This document shows, piece by piece, positions 52,516 to 62,382 of a stretch of DNA of 64,000 nt. The DNA is taken from positions 1 to 64,000 of the forward strand of contig NZ_SDOZ01000004.1 of assembly GCF_004134775.1 (NCBI RefSeq), given 5' to 3'. Each line of letters starts with the position of its first letter. The first letter of the stretch is position 1. Under the pieces are notes generated by a model. That model was not told the DNA's origin and ran no database searches. It saw only the letters and a list, made by a program, of their open reading frames with translations. The DNA comes from Candidatus Borkfalkia ceftriaxoniphila (GTDB taxonomy: Bacteria; Bacillota; Clostridia; Christensenellales; Borkfalkiaceae). The translations under genes were made by a program, and so were the position numbers.

Positions 52516-55290
52516 ATGGCAGAAGCAAAGAAAAATTACGCGAATATCGAAAATATCGACGCGCTTTTGGGCGGCGAAGGGGTAGGCTCGCTGATGAAAA
52601 ACGTACAGATTACGGAAAAGAAGGTCGGCGATATTTTGAGACGCCTGTCTTCGCTGGAAGCGGAAGCGGCGCGGCGCGAACAGGCGCAGTCTGCCGAGGC
52701 GGAAGGCTCTTCCGCTGCCGAGGCGGCGGAAAAGCCCCGCGCGGAAGAAAAGATCGAAACCCGCGTTGAAAACAAAGTCGAAAATAAGGTTCCCGAAGAA
52801 GCGATCGAGAAGAAAGCCGAAATAAAGGCGGAAGTCAAAGCCCCCGAACCGCCCAAGGCTGTCGAGCCCGAGAAAAAGGAACCGTCCGAAGCGGAACCCG
52901 TAAGCCCCGCAAAGAGCGAACCCGTCGCGCCCAAAGAGGAGGCACGTGAGGAAAAACCGCGCGAAACGCCTGCCGCCAAGCCGCGCACGGAAACGCCCGC
53001 GCGCAGCACGACCTATACGAATAAAGACGGGCGCGAACTCCCCAGTTGGAACCGCGGCCCTTATCAGGGAAGAGAACGCACGGAGGCGGCTCCGCGCGAA
53101 AACCGTCCCGCCTACAATTCCGCGCAGGGCGGATACGGCGCTCGTCCGCAGGGACAGGGCGGCTATAATCGTCCCGACAACCGTCCCGGCGGCTATGCGC
53201 CCCGTCCGCAGGGCGCGGCAGGTCAAGGCCGCTATAATACGCCCCGCCCGCAGGGCGCGGGACCCCGTCCGCAGAACGGCATGGGCGCTCGTCCCGCCCG
53301 TTTCGGCGGCGCCGCGGCTCCCGCACCCGTCGTGCCCGCACCGAGCAAGACGCATGCGCCCGCCAAGAAAAAGACGTTCGAAAAGACCTATACCGAGCAG
53401 AAAAAGACGGTCTCCCGCCGCGCGCTCGTGAAACAGCAGGTCACGGTGGACGATTTCGACGAGAACAAGAGCGGTTACAGAAAAATGCGCGTGAAAAAGC
53501 AGAAACAACTTTCCGTGCAGACCATCAAGATCGATCATGCGGTCGTCACGAGCGAGAATATTCCCCTGAAAGTCCTCAGCGAAAAATTGGGGATTACGGC
53601 GGTGGAGATTACCAAGCGCCTGTTCCGCGAAGGCATCGCCAAGACCATCAACGATTCGCTCGATTACGACACCGCCGCTTATATCGCCTCCGATCTCGGG
53701 ATCGAGTTGGAATACCGTCCCGAAAAGACGGCGGAGGAAGTTCTCAGCGATATTTATAAGAGCGAACAGGAAGTCGTGACCAATTACGTCACGCGCCCGC
53801 CCGTCGTAACGGTGATGGGGCACGTAGACCACGGCAAAACTTCGCTTCTGGACCGTATCCGCAGCGCCAACGTCACGGCGGGCGAAGCGGGCGGCATCAC
53901 GCAGCATATCGGCGCCTACACGGTCAACGTCAAGGGCAAGTCCATCACGTTCCTCGATACCCCCGGACACGAGGCGTTCACGGCAATGCGCGCGCGCGGC
54001 GCGCAGGCGACGGATATCGTCATTCTGGTCGTCGCCGCGGACGACGGCATCATGCCGCAGACCATCGAGGCGATCAACCACGCGAAAGCGGCGGAAGTAC
54101 CCATCATCGTGGCGGTCAATAAAATGGATAAACAGGACGCCAACGTCGAACGCGTCAAACAGGGGCTCACGCAGAACGGGCTCGTCCCCGAAGAGTGGGG
54201 CGGCGATACCATTCTGTGTCCCGTATCCGCAAAGACAGGCGACGGCATCGACAGCCTTTTGGAGACCGTCAATCTCGTTGCGGAGATCCGCGAACTCAAA
54301 GCCAATCCCGACCAGAACGCGCGCGGCATCATCATCGAGGCGAAACTGGATAAGGGCAGAGGCCCCGTCGCCTCCGTGCTCATTCAGGACGGCACGCTGA
54401 AAACGGGCGATTCCATCATTTCCGGAACGACCACGGGCCGTGTCAGGGCGATGATAGACGACAAGGGCAGAACGGTCAAGAGCGCGGGCCCTTCGATGGC
54501 GGTTTCCATTCTGGGATTGGAAGACGTTCCCAACGCGGGCGACACCATCATCGCCGTCGAGCAGGATAAACTTTTGAAACAGGTGCTCGACGAGAGAAAG
54601 AGAAAGGAAAGCGACGCGATGATCAAATCGCAGTCGCGCGTGACGCTCGACGACGTGTTCGGCAAGATCGCCGAAGGCAAAGTCAAGGCGCTCAATATCA
54701 TCGTAAAGGGCGACGTGCAGGGCTCTGTCGAGGCCGTCCGTCAATCGCTTTTGAAACTTTCGGGCGAAGAAGTGCGCGTCAACGTGCTCCATTCGGGCGC
54801 GGGCGCCATCAACGAAACGGACGTCATGCTCGCCGATTCTTCCAACGCCATCATCGTGGGATTCAACGTGCGCCCCGACACCAAGGCGAAGGCGCTTGCC
54901 GAGAGAAGCGGCGTGGACGTGCGTTCGTACCGCATTATTTACGAACTTCTGGACGATATCGAAAAGGCGCTCAAAGGCATGCTTTCGCCCAAGTTCCGCG
55001 AGATCATGACGGGCAAGTGCGAAGTGCGCGAGACCTTTAAGATCACGGGCGTCGGTCTGGTGGCGGGCTGCTACGTGACGGAAGGAAAGTTGGTGCGCAG
55101 CGGCAAACTGCGTATTTACCGCGACGACATCATGATCGTCGAGGGCAACGTCAACCAACTCAAACGCTTTAAAGACGACGTGAAAGAAGTGTCGGGCGGT
55201 TTCGAATGCGGCCTTTCTATCGAAGGGTTCAACGAGATCCGCGTCGGCGACGTGATCGAATGTTATATCACCGAGGAGATCCCGGCGTAA
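52516..55290 (+). CDS. infB: translation initiation factor IF-2
   Basis: The product (924 aa) delivers initiator tRNA to the 30S subunit. The first 60 residues are helical, then a Glu/Ala/Pro-rich stretch, then a low-complexity region rich in Gly, Arg, Pro and Gln with repeated RPQG units (about 180-275), then the IF2N motif ([19 protein letters not shown]) and the GTPase ([21 protein letters not shown]), followed by domains II-IV. ATG 52516 was chosen because earlier in-frame ATGs lie in ylxQ; the ribosome site GGGAGG is about 14 bases away, rather far, so the exact start is not certain. Confidence 0.95.
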   Translation: MAEAKKNYANIENIDALLGGEGVGSLMKNVQITEKKVGDILRRLSSLEAEAARREQAQSAEAEGSSAAEAAEKPRAEEKIETRVENKVENKVPEEAIEKKAEIKAEVKAPEPPKAVEPEKKEPSEAEPVSPAKSEPVAPKEEAREEKPRETPAAKPRTETPARSTTYTNKDGRELPSWNRGPYQGRERTEAAPRENRPAYNSAQGGYGARPQGQGGYNRPDNRPGGYAPRPQGAAGQGRYNTPRPQGAGPRPQNGMGARPARFGGAAAPAPVVPAPSKTHAPAKKKTFEKTYTEQKKTVSRRALVKQQVTVDDFDENKSGYRKMRVKKQKQLSVQTIKIDHAVVTSENIPLKVLSEKLGITAVEITKRLFREGIAKTINDSLDYDTAAYIASDLGIELEYRPEKTAEEVLSDIYKSEQEVVTNYVTRPPVVTVMGHVDHGKTSLLDRIRSANVTAGEAGGITQHIGAYTVNVKGKSITFLDTPGHEAFTAMRARGAQATDIVILVVAADDGIMPQTIEAINHAKAAEVPIIVAVNKMDKQDANVERVKQGLTQNGLVPEEWGGDTILCPVSAKTGDGIDSLLETVNLVAEIRELKANPDQNARGIIIEAKLDKGRGPVASVLIQDGTLKTGDSIISGTTTGRVRAMIDDKGRTVKSAGPSMAVSILGLEDVPNAGDTIIAVEQDKLLKQVLDERKRKESDAMIKSQSRVTLDDVFGKIAEGKVKALNIIVKGDVQGSVEAVRQSLLKLSGEEVRVNVLHSGAGAINETDVMLADSSNAIIVGFNVRPDTKAKALAERSGVDVRSYRIIYELLDDIEKALKGMLSPKFREIMTGKCEVRETFKITGVGLVAGCYVTEGKLVRSGKLRIYRDDIMIVEGNVNQLKRFKDDVKEVSGGFECGLSIEGFNEIRVGDVIECYITEEIPA

Positions 55291-55299
55291 TTCAGAGGA

Positions 55300-55324
55300 G
55301 CGATGCGTTATTTTGACGCATCGC
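55300..55324 (+). promoter_or_regulatory. hairpin between infB and rbfA
   Basis: Perfect 9-bp stem GCGATGCGT (55300-55308) / ACGCATCGC (55316-55324). No T-run follows. Possibly mRNA processing or stability. Confidence 0.6.
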
Positions 55325-55343
55325 GCATCTTTCGGAGGTTTTT

Positions 55344-55724
55344 ATGCAAAATATGCGCGGAAAGCGGCTTTCGGGCGAATATCAAAAAGCCGTTTACGAG
55401 ATCATATCCACAAAACTGAAATATAAGACGAGCGAGATCAAGGGGCTCGTCAGCGTGACCAAGGCGGACGTTTCGCCCGATTTGAAGAGCGCAAAAATTT
55501 ATATCAGCGTGTACGGGAAGAACCGCGAGGAAGAAGCGGCGACTTTTGCCGAGATCCAGAAACACGCGGGCTTTATCCGCCACGAACTGGCGCAGGTGAT
55601 GACCATGCGCACGGTCCCCGAACTGCACTTTTTCGTGGACGACAGCATGGAATACGGCGACAAGATCGACCGCATCATCAAGGGGATCCACGATACGGAG
55701 CCGAAGAACGATGACGTTACGTGA
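55344..55724 (+). CDS. rbfA: ribosome-binding factor A
   Basis: The product (126 aa) acts in 16S rRNA maturation. VSVTKADVSPDLKSAKIYIS and HELAQVMTMRTVPELHF are diagnostic, with the KH-like fold. It overlaps nrnA by 14 bases. Confidence 0.94.
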   Translation: MQNMRGKRLSGEYQKAVYEIISTKLKYKTSEIKGLVSVTKADVSPDLKSAKIYISVYGKNREEEAATFAEIQKHAGFIRHELAQVMTMRTVPELHFFVDDSMEYGDKIDRIIKGIHDTEPKNDDVT

Positions 55725-56667
55725 AATTGCAGATAAACTGAAAACCATTGAAAGCGCGGCGATTTTCTGTCATATGCGTCCCGACGGCGACACGCTCGGC
55801 GCGGCATTGGGGCTGCAAGGCCTTCTGCGCGCGTGCGGGATTCCGTCCGAAGTGGTGTGCGAAAGCCCTGTTCCCGCAAAATTTTTCTTTTTGGAGGGAA
55901 TGCGCGAAGTCGCGTCCGCACCCACCAAGGACGCGCAGGCGTTCATCGCGGTGGATTCGAGCGACGAGGCGCGCCTCGGTGCGCTGTGCGAAACGTTTAC
56001 CAAATCGAAAAAAATCAAATTCAACATCGACCACCACGTTTCCAATACCCGTTTCGGGGATTACTGCTATGTGGAGGAGCGCGCCGCGACCTGCGAGATC
56101 GTCACCGCGCTCGCGGATGAACTGGAAGTACCCATCGACGTGCACACGGCGAACTGCCTGCTGCTCGGCGTCAGTTCCGATTCGGGCAATTTCGCGCATA
56201 AGAACGTGACGGAAAACACGTTTCTGACTGCGGCGAAACTGCTGCGGTGCGGTGCGGATATCCACGAGATACAGTACAATATGTTCAAGCGTCAGCCGCG
56301 CGAACGCGCGCTGTTATTCGGCAGGACGATGTCGAAGATACGTTACTTTTACGGCGACAAGATCGCGCTTATTTCCGTCGGGAAAAAGACGCTCGAAGAA
56401 TGCGGCGCCTCCGCGGACATGACCGAAGGTTTCATCGATTTTCCCCTCTCCGTGGACGGAGTGGAAGTGGCTGCGTGCCTGTTGGAGACCAAGCCGCATT
56501 CCTTTAAGATATCTTTACGTTCCAAGGGAAGATCGAACGTAAACAAGATCGCGTCCGTTTACGGCGGCGGCGGGCACGTGCTTGCCAGCGGCTGTATGAT
56601 CGGCGGCGAACTGGAAGAGGTGGTGGATAAACTCGTATACACCATCCGCCAGCATATCGAAGACTAA
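55711..56667 (+). CDS. nrnA: DHH phosphoesterase NrnA (oligoribonuclease/pAp phosphatase)
   Basis: The product (318 aa) has the DHH catalytic domain (MRPDGDTLG, AVDSSD, IDHHVSNT) and the DHHA1 domain with GGGGHVLASGC. NrnA degrades very short RNA and pAp, and related enzymes split pGpG, the product of the EAL proteins in this window; that link is inference. The start lies in rbfA, so translation is coupled. Confidence 0.93.
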   Translation: MTLREIADKLKTIESAAIFCHMRPDGDTLGAALGLQGLLRACGIPSEVVCESPVPAKFFFLEGMREVASAPTKDAQAFIAVDSSDEARLGALCETFTKSKKIKFNIDHHVSNTRFGDYCYVEERAATCEIVTALADELEVPIDVHTANCLLLGVSSDSGNFAHKNVTENTFLTAAKLLRCGADIHEIQYNMFKRQPRERALLFGRTMSKIRYFYGDKIALISVGKKTLEECGASADMTEGFIDFPLSVDGVEVAACLLETKPHSFKISLRSKGRSNVNKIASVYGGGGHVLASGCMIGGELEEVVDKLVYTIRQHIED

Positions 56668-56673
56668 AAGGTC

Positions 56674-56711
56674 GGCGGGGCGGCGCGCAAATTTTTTTGC
56701 GCCGCCCCGCC
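56674..56711 (+). promoter_or_regulatory. very GC-rich hairpin between nrnA and truB
   Basis: Perfect 13-bp stem GGCGGGGCGGCGC (56674-56686) / GCGCCGCCCCGCC (56699-56711) with the T-run inside the loop and no Ts after it. It is not a normal terminator; possible RNA processing or pausing element. Confidence 0.65.
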
Positions 56712-56735
56712 TTGCGAAAAACGGAGGAAAAAGGA

Positions 56736-57584
56736 ATGACGCCGAGCGGAATTCTCAATATTGATAAACCCGCGGGCGCGTCCAGCGCGGCGGTCGTGGG
56801 ACGCGTTAAGCGCGTTACGGGGCTGTCCTGCGGGCATATGGGTACGCTCGATCCCATGGCGGGCGGCGTCCTTCCCGTCGGCGTGGGCAACGCTACGCGC
56901 CTTTTCGACTATCTTCTCGATAAGGAAAAACAGTACCGCGCCGCCTTTCTGTTCGGCGCGGACAGCGACACGCTCGACAGCACGGGCGACGTAAAGTACG
57001 ATGCGGGCCGCGTTCCTTGCGAAGAGGAGATCAGGGCTGCGCTTTCCTCGCAGGTCGGGGAGATCATGCAGGAACCGCCGCTGTATTCCGCAAAATGCGT
57101 GCATGGCGCGCGCGCGTACGATCTGGCGCGAAAAGGCATTCCCTTCACGCTGGAAAAAAAGAAAGTCGCGATATATTCGCTCGACCTTCTTGAAAAGACG
57201 GGCGAGGGCGAATATTCCTTTCGCATACGTTGCGGCGGCGGCACGTATATCCGCGCGATCGCGCGCGATCTGGCGGCGGCTCTGGGCACTAAGGCGATCA
57301 TGACTTCTCTCGTGCGCGAAAAGAGCGGTATGTTCGATCTGAAAGACGCCGTTTCGCCCGACGTTCTGCAAAAGGACAACTGGCAGGAGTTTTTGATCCC
57401 TGTGCGGAACGTGCTTTCTTATCCCCGCGCGGACTTTTCCGATCTTACGGCAAAGCGTCTCAAAGACGGGCTCACGCAGCCGTTTGCGGGCGAAGGATTC
57501 TATACTCTGTGGCTGGACGGCGCGTTTTACGGCGTTGCGGAGGCGGGCGGGGGCGTCATCCGCGCAAGGACGAAATTATGCTGA
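56736..57584 (+). CDS. truB: tRNA pseudouridine-55 synthase
   Basis: The product (282 aa) makes pseudouridine 55 in tRNA. GILNIDKPAGASSAAVV and GHMGTLDPMAGGVLPVGVG with the catalytic Asp are present. The start at 56736 follows GGAGGAA; the frame is open further upstream but enters the hairpin. It overlaps ribF by 7 bases. Confidence 0.94.
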   Translation: MTPSGILNIDKPAGASSAAVVGRVKRVTGLSCGHMGTLDPMAGGVLPVGVGNATRLFDYLLDKEKQYRAAFLFGADSDTLDSTGDVKYDAGRVPCEEEIRAALSSQVGEIMQEPPLYSAKCVHGARAYDLARKGIPFTLEKKKVAIYSLDLLEKTGEGEYSFRIRCGGGTYIRAIARDLAAALGTKAIMTSLVREKSGMFDLKDAVSPDVLQKDNWQEFLIPVRNVLSYPRADFSDLTAKRLKDGLTQPFAGEGFYTLWLDGAFYGVAEAGGGVIRARTKLC

Positions 57585-58465
57585 AAATTATCGACTACGA
57601 TTCCGCGGAGCGGATGGAAGAGCCGTGCGTGCTCATGCTCGGTTATTTCGACGGAATGCACATCGGTCACCGCGCCCTGCTGCACGCCGCGATGAACCGC
57701 GCGGCGAAAGAAAATCTGAAAGTCGGCGTGATGACCTTTTACGGCGGCAAAAAGGGCGGGCAGATCTACGTGTTCGATGAGCGCGTCCGCCTTTTTGAAA
57801 GCCTCGGCGCGGATTTCGCGCTTGCGGCGCGATTCGACGACACGTTCAAGCGCACGCAAAAGGAAGAATTTCTGCGCGCGGTCTTTGCAAAATGCAACGT
57901 GCGCGCGCTCGTTTGCGGCGAGGATTTCACTTTCGGGCGCGACGCGGCGGGGACGGCGGAGGACGTGAAAAGAGCGGCGTTCGAACACGGCGCGTCTTTG
58001 ACGGTCCTGCCCTTGGTCGGCATTTACGAACACAAGGCGGCGGCGTCGCTCGCCAAAGAATATCTTGCGGCGGGCGACGTCGAAAAACTGAATCAACTAT
58101 TGGGCGGCCGCTATTTCGTTGCGGGCAGAGTTTCCACGGAGGGACGGCGCGTAGGCTCGAAACTTGGCTTTCCCACCGCAAACCTGCACCTTTCAAACGA
58201 AAAATTTCCGCTCCGGCAAGGCGTGTACGCGGTGAGCGTGCCGATCGGGGGCAGAGAGTTCCGCGGTATCGCGAACTACGGCGCGCGTCCGACCTTCGGC
58301 GACGAGCGGGTGGTTCTGGAAGTATACTTGGACGGCTACAAAGGCGATCTGTACGGCGAAGAGATCGTCGTATATTTCGACGGTCGGCTGCGGGACATAC
58401 GGAAATTCGAAAGCGCGGATGCGCTCAAAGCGCAGTTGAAAATAGATTTGGAGAAGATCAGATGA
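57578..58465 (+). CDS. ribF: bifunctional riboflavin kinase/FAD synthetase
   Basis: The product (295 aa) makes FMN and FAD. The N-terminal adenylyltransferase has LGYFDGMHIGHRALL and VCGEDFTFGRDAAG; the C-terminal kinase has GSKLGFPTANL and YGARPTFG. Start ATG 57578 in the end of truB. Confidence 0.94.
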   Translation: MLKIIDYDSAERMEEPCVLMLGYFDGMHIGHRALLHAAMNRAAKENLKVGVMTFYGGKKGGQIYVFDERVRLFESLGADFALAARFDDTFKRTQKEEFLRAVFAKCNVRALVCGEDFTFGRDAAGTAEDVKRAAFEHGASLTVLPLVGIYEHKAAASLAKEYLAAGDVEKLNQLLGGRYFVAGRVSTEGRRVGSKLGFPTANLHLSNEKFPLRQGVYAVSVPIGGREFRGIANYGARPTFGDERVVLEVYLDGYKGDLYGEEIVVYFDGRLRDIRKFESADALKAQLKIDLEKIR

Positions 58466-59304
58466 TTAAATTCGGACCGAGCGGCAACAGCGAATCTTTC
58501 TTTGCTGCGGGACTTTCCCATACCGAGGACGCGGCGAAATACGTGCGCGAGCGGGGACTCGACTGCTATGAATATTCTTTCGGCAGGGGCGTGCACATGG
58601 GCGAGGGTAAGGCGATTTCCATCGGTGAGGCATTTGCCGCCGAGGGGATTGAGATCAGCGTGCACGCGCCTTACTATATCAATTTTGCGAATCCCCTGGA
58701 CGAGAGCGCGCAGAAGTCCTATCATTACGTGCTTGACAGCGGTCGGTTTTTGAAACTGATGGGCGGCAGACGATGTGTCTTTCACGCGGCGACGCAGGGC
58801 AAAATGTTGCGTGAGGAAGCCGTCGCCCTTACCGCCGAACGGCTGAAAATTTTGCGCGATTATATCTATCTCAACGATATGCAGGATCTTTTATTCTGTC
58901 CCGAAACGATGGGAAAACTCGGGCAGATCGGCACGCTCGAGGAGATCGTCGCCTTTTGCAAGATCGACGAAATTTTTCTCCCCGCCATTGATTTCGGGCA
59001 TATCAACGCGCGCGAGGGCGGCAGTTTGAAGACGGTCTCCGATTATAAGTCGCGGCTGGAATATATGGTCGGCGAACTCGGATACGAGCGCGTAAAACAT
59101 TTTCACGTGCATTTTTCCAAAATTCAGTATTCGGCAAAGGGAGAAGTGCGCCATCTGACCTTCGAGGACGAAACGTACGGACCCGAATTCGAGCCGCTCG
59201 CCGTCGCGCTGAAAGAGTTGAAACTCGAACCCTATATCGTGTCGGAATCGGCGGGCACGCAGGCGGAAGACGCGCTTGCGATGAAACGCATATATAATGC
59301 CTGA
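58462..59304 (+). CDS. TIM-barrel protein of the endonuclease IV family
   Basis: The product (280 aa) has the AP-endonuclease-2 TIM barrel: FGPSGNSESF, SVHAPYYINFAN, CPETMGKLGQIGT, AIDFGHINAREGG and KHFHVHFS contribute the zinc-binding His, Glu and Asp. Length is as usual for DNA endonuclease IV, but the first segment differs from Nfo, so a sugar isomerase-like role is also possible. It overlaps ribF by 4 bases. Confidence 0.75.
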   Translation: MIKFGPSGNSESFFAAGLSHTEDAAKYVRERGLDCYEYSFGRGVHMGEGKAISIGEAFAAEGIEISVHAPYYINFANPLDESAQKSYHYVLDSGRFLKLMGGRRCVFHAATQGKMLREEAVALTAERLKILRDYIYLNDMQDLLFCPETMGKLGQIGTLEEIVAFCKIDEIFLPAIDFGHINAREGGSLKTVSDYKSRLEYMVGELGYERVKHFHVHFSKIQYSAKGEVRHLTFEDETYGPEFEPLAVALKELKLEPYIVSESAGTQAEDALAMKRIYNA

Positions 59305-59321
59305 AAACCGCACAGAATAAA

Positions 59322-59350
59322 TTGACTAAATAAAAAAAATTTGGTAAAAT
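59322..59350 (+). promoter_or_regulatory. promoter of the M24 peptidase gene
   Basis: TTGACT (59322-59327), 17 bases, TAAAAT (59345-59350). The start codon at 59357 is only 6 bases after the -10 box, so the mRNA would be leaderless or nearly so, and no ribosome site is present. Confidence 0.75.
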
Positions 59351-59356
59351 ATTTTT

Positions 59357-60409
59357 ATGGACAATACAAAAAAACTTCTCCGCGCGTTGCAGGCGGAAGC
59401 CATGCTTACCGAAAGTTGCGATCTGCGCGCTTATCTGACGGGTTTTTTTAGTTCGTTCGGATATGTCTACACGGATTGGGAAGAGAGCGTTTTCTTTACC
59501 GACCCGCGCTATGCGGAAGGCGCGAAAGAAGCGCTGAAAGGGCAGGATACCAAGGTAGAGATCGCCAAATCCGCCGCATCCGTTTTCGATTATATCAAAA
59601 CCAAAAAAGTCAAAAAACTCGCCGTCCCCATGGAACGCGTCAGCGTGCCCGAGGCGGCGGTTTATAAAAAATACAAATTCAAACTGACGGACAGTATGCC
59701 CGCGTTCGTCGAGGCGATGAGCGTCAAGACGGACGAAGAAATGCAAAACGTCGCCGCCGCGTGCGAGATCGCAGAAAAGGCGTTGGACAAGTTGTACGGC
59801 GAGTTGAAAGAGGGCGATACGGAAAACGAAGTCGCCGCGCGGCTCGAATACTATATGCGCGCATTCGGCGCGGGCGACCGTTCCTTCGAGACCATCGCGG
59901 CGTTCGGTAAAAACTCTTCCGTGCCGCACCACGCGCCCGACGATACCAAACTCGAAAAGGGAATGCCCGTGCTTCTGGATTTCGGCTGCAAAGTGGGCGG
60001 TTACTGTTCGGACATCACGCGCACCTGCCTTTTCGGAAAGAGCGCGGACGACCATTTCGCAAAAATTTACGCTCACGTTTACGATGCCCACATGAACGCT
60101 GCGGAGCATATCCGCGCAGGCATGAGCGGACACGAAGCGGATGCGCTCGCGCGCGGCGTTTTGGAAAAGCAGGGACTGGACAAGTTCTTTACCCATTCTC
60201 TGGGGCACGGGATCGGCATCAATATTCACGAATATCCCACCTTACGCATCGGGGCGGACTGTACGCTGAAAGACGATATGGTCTTTTCCATCGAGCCGGG
60301 CGTATATTTCGAAGGAGAATTCGGCATCCGCATCGAGGACAGCGTGCGGCTGAAAGACGGCAAAGTCGAATCGTTCATGCGTTCGGATAAAAAATTGATT
60401 ATTTTATAA
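59357..60409 (+). CDS. Xaa-Pro aminopeptidase-like M24 peptidase
   Basis: The product (350 aa) has the creatinase N-terminal domain and a pita-bread catalytic domain. The metal ligands are Asp of LLDFGCKVGG, Asp of CSDITRTC, His of HSLGHGIGINIHE, Glu of SIEPGVYF and Glu of GIRIEDSV. It removes N-terminal residues before proline, or acts on dipeptides. Located before efp, as in many Bacillota. Confidence 0.9.
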   Translation: MDNTKKLLRALQAEAMLTESCDLRAYLTGFFSSFGYVYTDWEESVFFTDPRYAEGAKEALKGQDTKVEIAKSAASVFDYIKTKKVKKLAVPMERVSVPEAAVYKKYKFKLTDSMPAFVEAMSVKTDEEMQNVAAACEIAEKALDKLYGELKEGDTENEVAARLEYYMRAFGAGDRSFETIAAFGKNSSVPHHAPDDTKLEKGMPVLLDFGCKVGGYCSDITRTCLFGKSADDHFAKIYAHVYDAHMNAAEHIRAGMSGHEADALARGVLEKQGLDKFFTHSLGHGIGINIHEYPTLRIGADCTLKDDMVFSIEPGVYFEGEFGIRIEDSVRLKDGKVESFMRSDKKLIIL

Positions 60410-60441
60410 TTTAATTCAGATAGATTAAAGGAGATTATTTT

Positions 60442-60999
60442 ATGATTGCAGCAGGAGATTTCAGAAAGGGCGTCACCATCGAATACAACGGCAACGTATA
60501 CGTCGTCGTAGAGTTTCAGCACGTCAAACCGGGCAAGGGCGCGGCTTTCGTGCGCACTAGACTGAAAAACGTTGTAACGGGCGCCGTTTTGGAACTTACG
60601 TTCAACCCTTCCGAAAAGGTGGAAAACGCACATATCGAAACGAAAAAGATGACTTATTCCTATTCGGACGGTGAACTGTATTGGTTCATGGACGAAGAAT
60701 TCAACCTGACCCCGCTCAATCACGATCAGGTAGAGGACGCCTTGAAATATATCAAAGAGAACGATCCCGTGACCGTGCGTTTTTATAAGGGCGCCGCGTT
60801 TTCGGTGGAGTGCGAAAACTTTGTCGAGTTGAAGATCGTCGAGGCGGAACCCGGCGTGAAAGGCAATACCGCGACCAACGCCACTAAAATGGCGACTTTG
60901 GAAACGGGCGCAAAGATCCAGGTTCCCATGTTCGTGAACGAGGGCGAAGTGATCCGCGTTGATACCCGTACGGGCGAGTACATGGAGCGCGTAAAGTAA
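60442..60999 (+). CDS. efp: elongation factor P
   Basis: The product (185 aa) rescues ribosomes stalled at proline stretches. [19 protein letters not shown] and the loop [10 protein letters not shown] with the modified Lys position are typical. The ribosome site is AAAGGAG; it is probably in one transcript with the peptidase. Confidence 0.97.
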   Translation: MIAAGDFRKGVTIEYNGNVYVVVEFQHVKPGKGAAFVRTRLKNVVTGAVLELTFNPSEKVENAHIETKKMTYSYSDGELYWFMDEEFNLTPLNHDQVEDALKYIKENDPVTVRFYKGAAFSVECENFVELKIVEAEPGVKGNTATNATKMATLETGAKIQVPMFVNEGEVIRVDTRTGEYMERVK

Positions 61000-61017
61000 T
61001 TTAAATCGAATCAGGCG

Positions 61018-61046
61018 CGCGGCGAACGGATTTTCCGTCCGCCGCG
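61018..61046 (+). promoter_or_regulatory. hairpin between efp and dtd
   Basis: CGCGGC (61018-61023) / GCCGCG (61041-61046), inner ACGGA/TCCGT. No T-run; partial terminator or processing site. Confidence 0.45.
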
Positions 61047-61067
61047 TAACTTTGTAAGGAGGAAATC

Positions 61068-61511
61068 ATGCGTGCATTGGTTCAGCGCGTGCGCAAAACG
61101 GCGCTGTCTGTCGGAGGAAAACCCGTATCGGAGATTCCGTTCGGTTTGGCGGTCTATCTCGGCGTGAAAGAGGGGGATACGCGCGCGCAGGCGGAATTTA
61201 TCGCAAAAAAGATTGCGCATCTGCGCATATTCGAGGATGAGAACGGCAAAATGAATCTTTCCGTCAAAGACGAGGGCGGCGAAATTTTGCTCATTTCCCA
61301 GTTCACGCTCTACGGCGACTGTACGCACGGCAACCGCCCGAGTTTTATCGCGGCGGCGCGCCCCGAAACGGCGCAGCCCCTTTATGAAATCGTAAAAGAA
61401 GAACTGATCGGATACGGGATACCCGTTTGTACCGGCGTGTTCGGTGCGGATATGAAGATCGAGCAGTACAACGACGGGCCCGTGAGTATTCTGATCGAAA
61501 GCGAGGCGTAA
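61068..61511 (+). CDS. dtd: D-aminoacyl-tRNA deacylase
   Basis: The product (147 aa) clears D-amino acids from mis-charged tRNA. MRALVQRVRKTALSV, SQFTLYGDCTHGNRPSF and the final NDGPVSILIES are diagnostic. The ribosome site is AAGGAGG. Confidence 0.95.
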   Translation: MRALVQRVRKTALSVGGKPVSEIPFGLAVYLGVKEGDTRAQAEFIAKKIAHLRIFEDENGKMNLSVKDEGGEILLISQFTLYGDCTHGNRPSFIAAARPETAQPLYEIVKEELIGYGIPVCTGVFGADMKIEQYNDGPVSILIESEA

Positions 61512-61514
61512 ACG

Positions 61515-62348
61515 ATGCGGATACGTTATCTCGGCACCGCGGCGGCGGAAGGCTTTCCCGCGGTATTCTGCAACTGCGCAGCCTGTAAAATGGCGCGCGA
61601 ACTGGGCGAACTGCGTACCCGCTCGCAGGCGCTGATCGACGAAACGCTGCTCGTCGATCTTCCGCCCGAAACCTATTATCACACCGTGCGTTTCGGAATA
61701 GATTTGTCCGCCGTGTCGCATCTTCTCGTGACGCATTCGCATACCGATCATTTTTACGCGCAGGAACTCGTGAACCGCGGCTATAAATTCGCCTACGGCA
61801 TGCGCGCAAAAACACTGCGCATTTACGGCGACGAAACTGTGCGGGAAGTATTCGCAGAAGGTACCGCGCGGGAGATCAAGGATGACGTGCGCGCCGATAT
61901 CCGCTTTATAACGGCGGAACCTTTTACGGCTTTCGACTGCGGCGGATACGAAGTGTACGCGCTTCCCGCAAAGCATACGCCTTCCGAGCGCGCGCTCGTC
62001 TATTTTATCCGCAAGGACGGAAAGGGAATATTGTATCTCAACGATACGGGTCTGCCCGACGAGGGTTTGTATGATTTTCTGCGGGAGCATAAACTGCGCG
62101 CCGACCTCGTGAGTTTCGACTGTACGCTCGGCGGCAGTCAGGAGATTCATTCGGGAAGGCATATGAACGTGTACGAGAACGCGCAGGTCTTGGAAAAACT
62201 TTTGAGAATCGGCGCAGCCGCGCCCGACGTGCGGGCGGTCATAACGCACTTTTCGCACAACGCCGCGCCTTTTCGGAAAGATATGGATTCGCTCGCCGCA
62301 AAATTCGGATTTATCGCCGCCTACGACGGCATGACGATCGAAATTTAA
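61515..62348 (+). CDS. metallo-beta-lactamase-fold hydrolase (PhnP-like)
   Basis: The product (277 aa) has the metal motif THSHTDHF, then PAKHTPSERALVYFI, LYLNDTGLP and VITHFSHNA. An extra Cys cluster (CNCAACKMA) lies near the N-terminus, as in PhnP-like enzymes. It is a phosphodiesterase of unknown substrate. It starts 4 bases after dtd. Confidence 0.8.
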   Translation: MRIRYLGTAAAEGFPAVFCNCAACKMARELGELRTRSQALIDETLLVDLPPETYYHTVRFGIDLSAVSHLLVTHSHTDHFYAQELVNRGYKFAYGMRAKTLRIYGDETVREVFAEGTAREIKDDVRADIRFITAEPFTAFDCGGYEVYALPAKHTPSERALVYFIRKDGKGILYLNDTGLPDEGLYDFLREHKLRADLVSFDCTLGGSQEIHSGRHMNVYENAQVLEKLLRIGAAAPDVRAVITHFSHNAAPFRKDMDSLAAKFGFIAAYDGMTIEI

Positions 62349-62349
62349 A

Positions 62350-62382
62350 AACCCGCCGTACAATTTGTGCGGCGGGTTTTCT
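62350..62382. terminator. bidirectional terminator
   Basis: ACCCGCCG / CGGCGGGT with As to the left and Ts to the right (62351-62377). It serves the plus-strand hydrolase and the minus-strand acetyltransferase. Confidence 0.88.

Noticed and set aside
52483..55158. Very long minus-strand reading frame (891 codons) opposite infB
   Set aside because: It is a shadow of strongly biased codons in infB; no family likeness and no ribosome site. The same applies to long minus frames opposite the first GGDEF/EAL gene (3254-4630), atpA (19947-21407), purC/purF (33669-35210) and the dtd/hydrolase pair (61011-62363).
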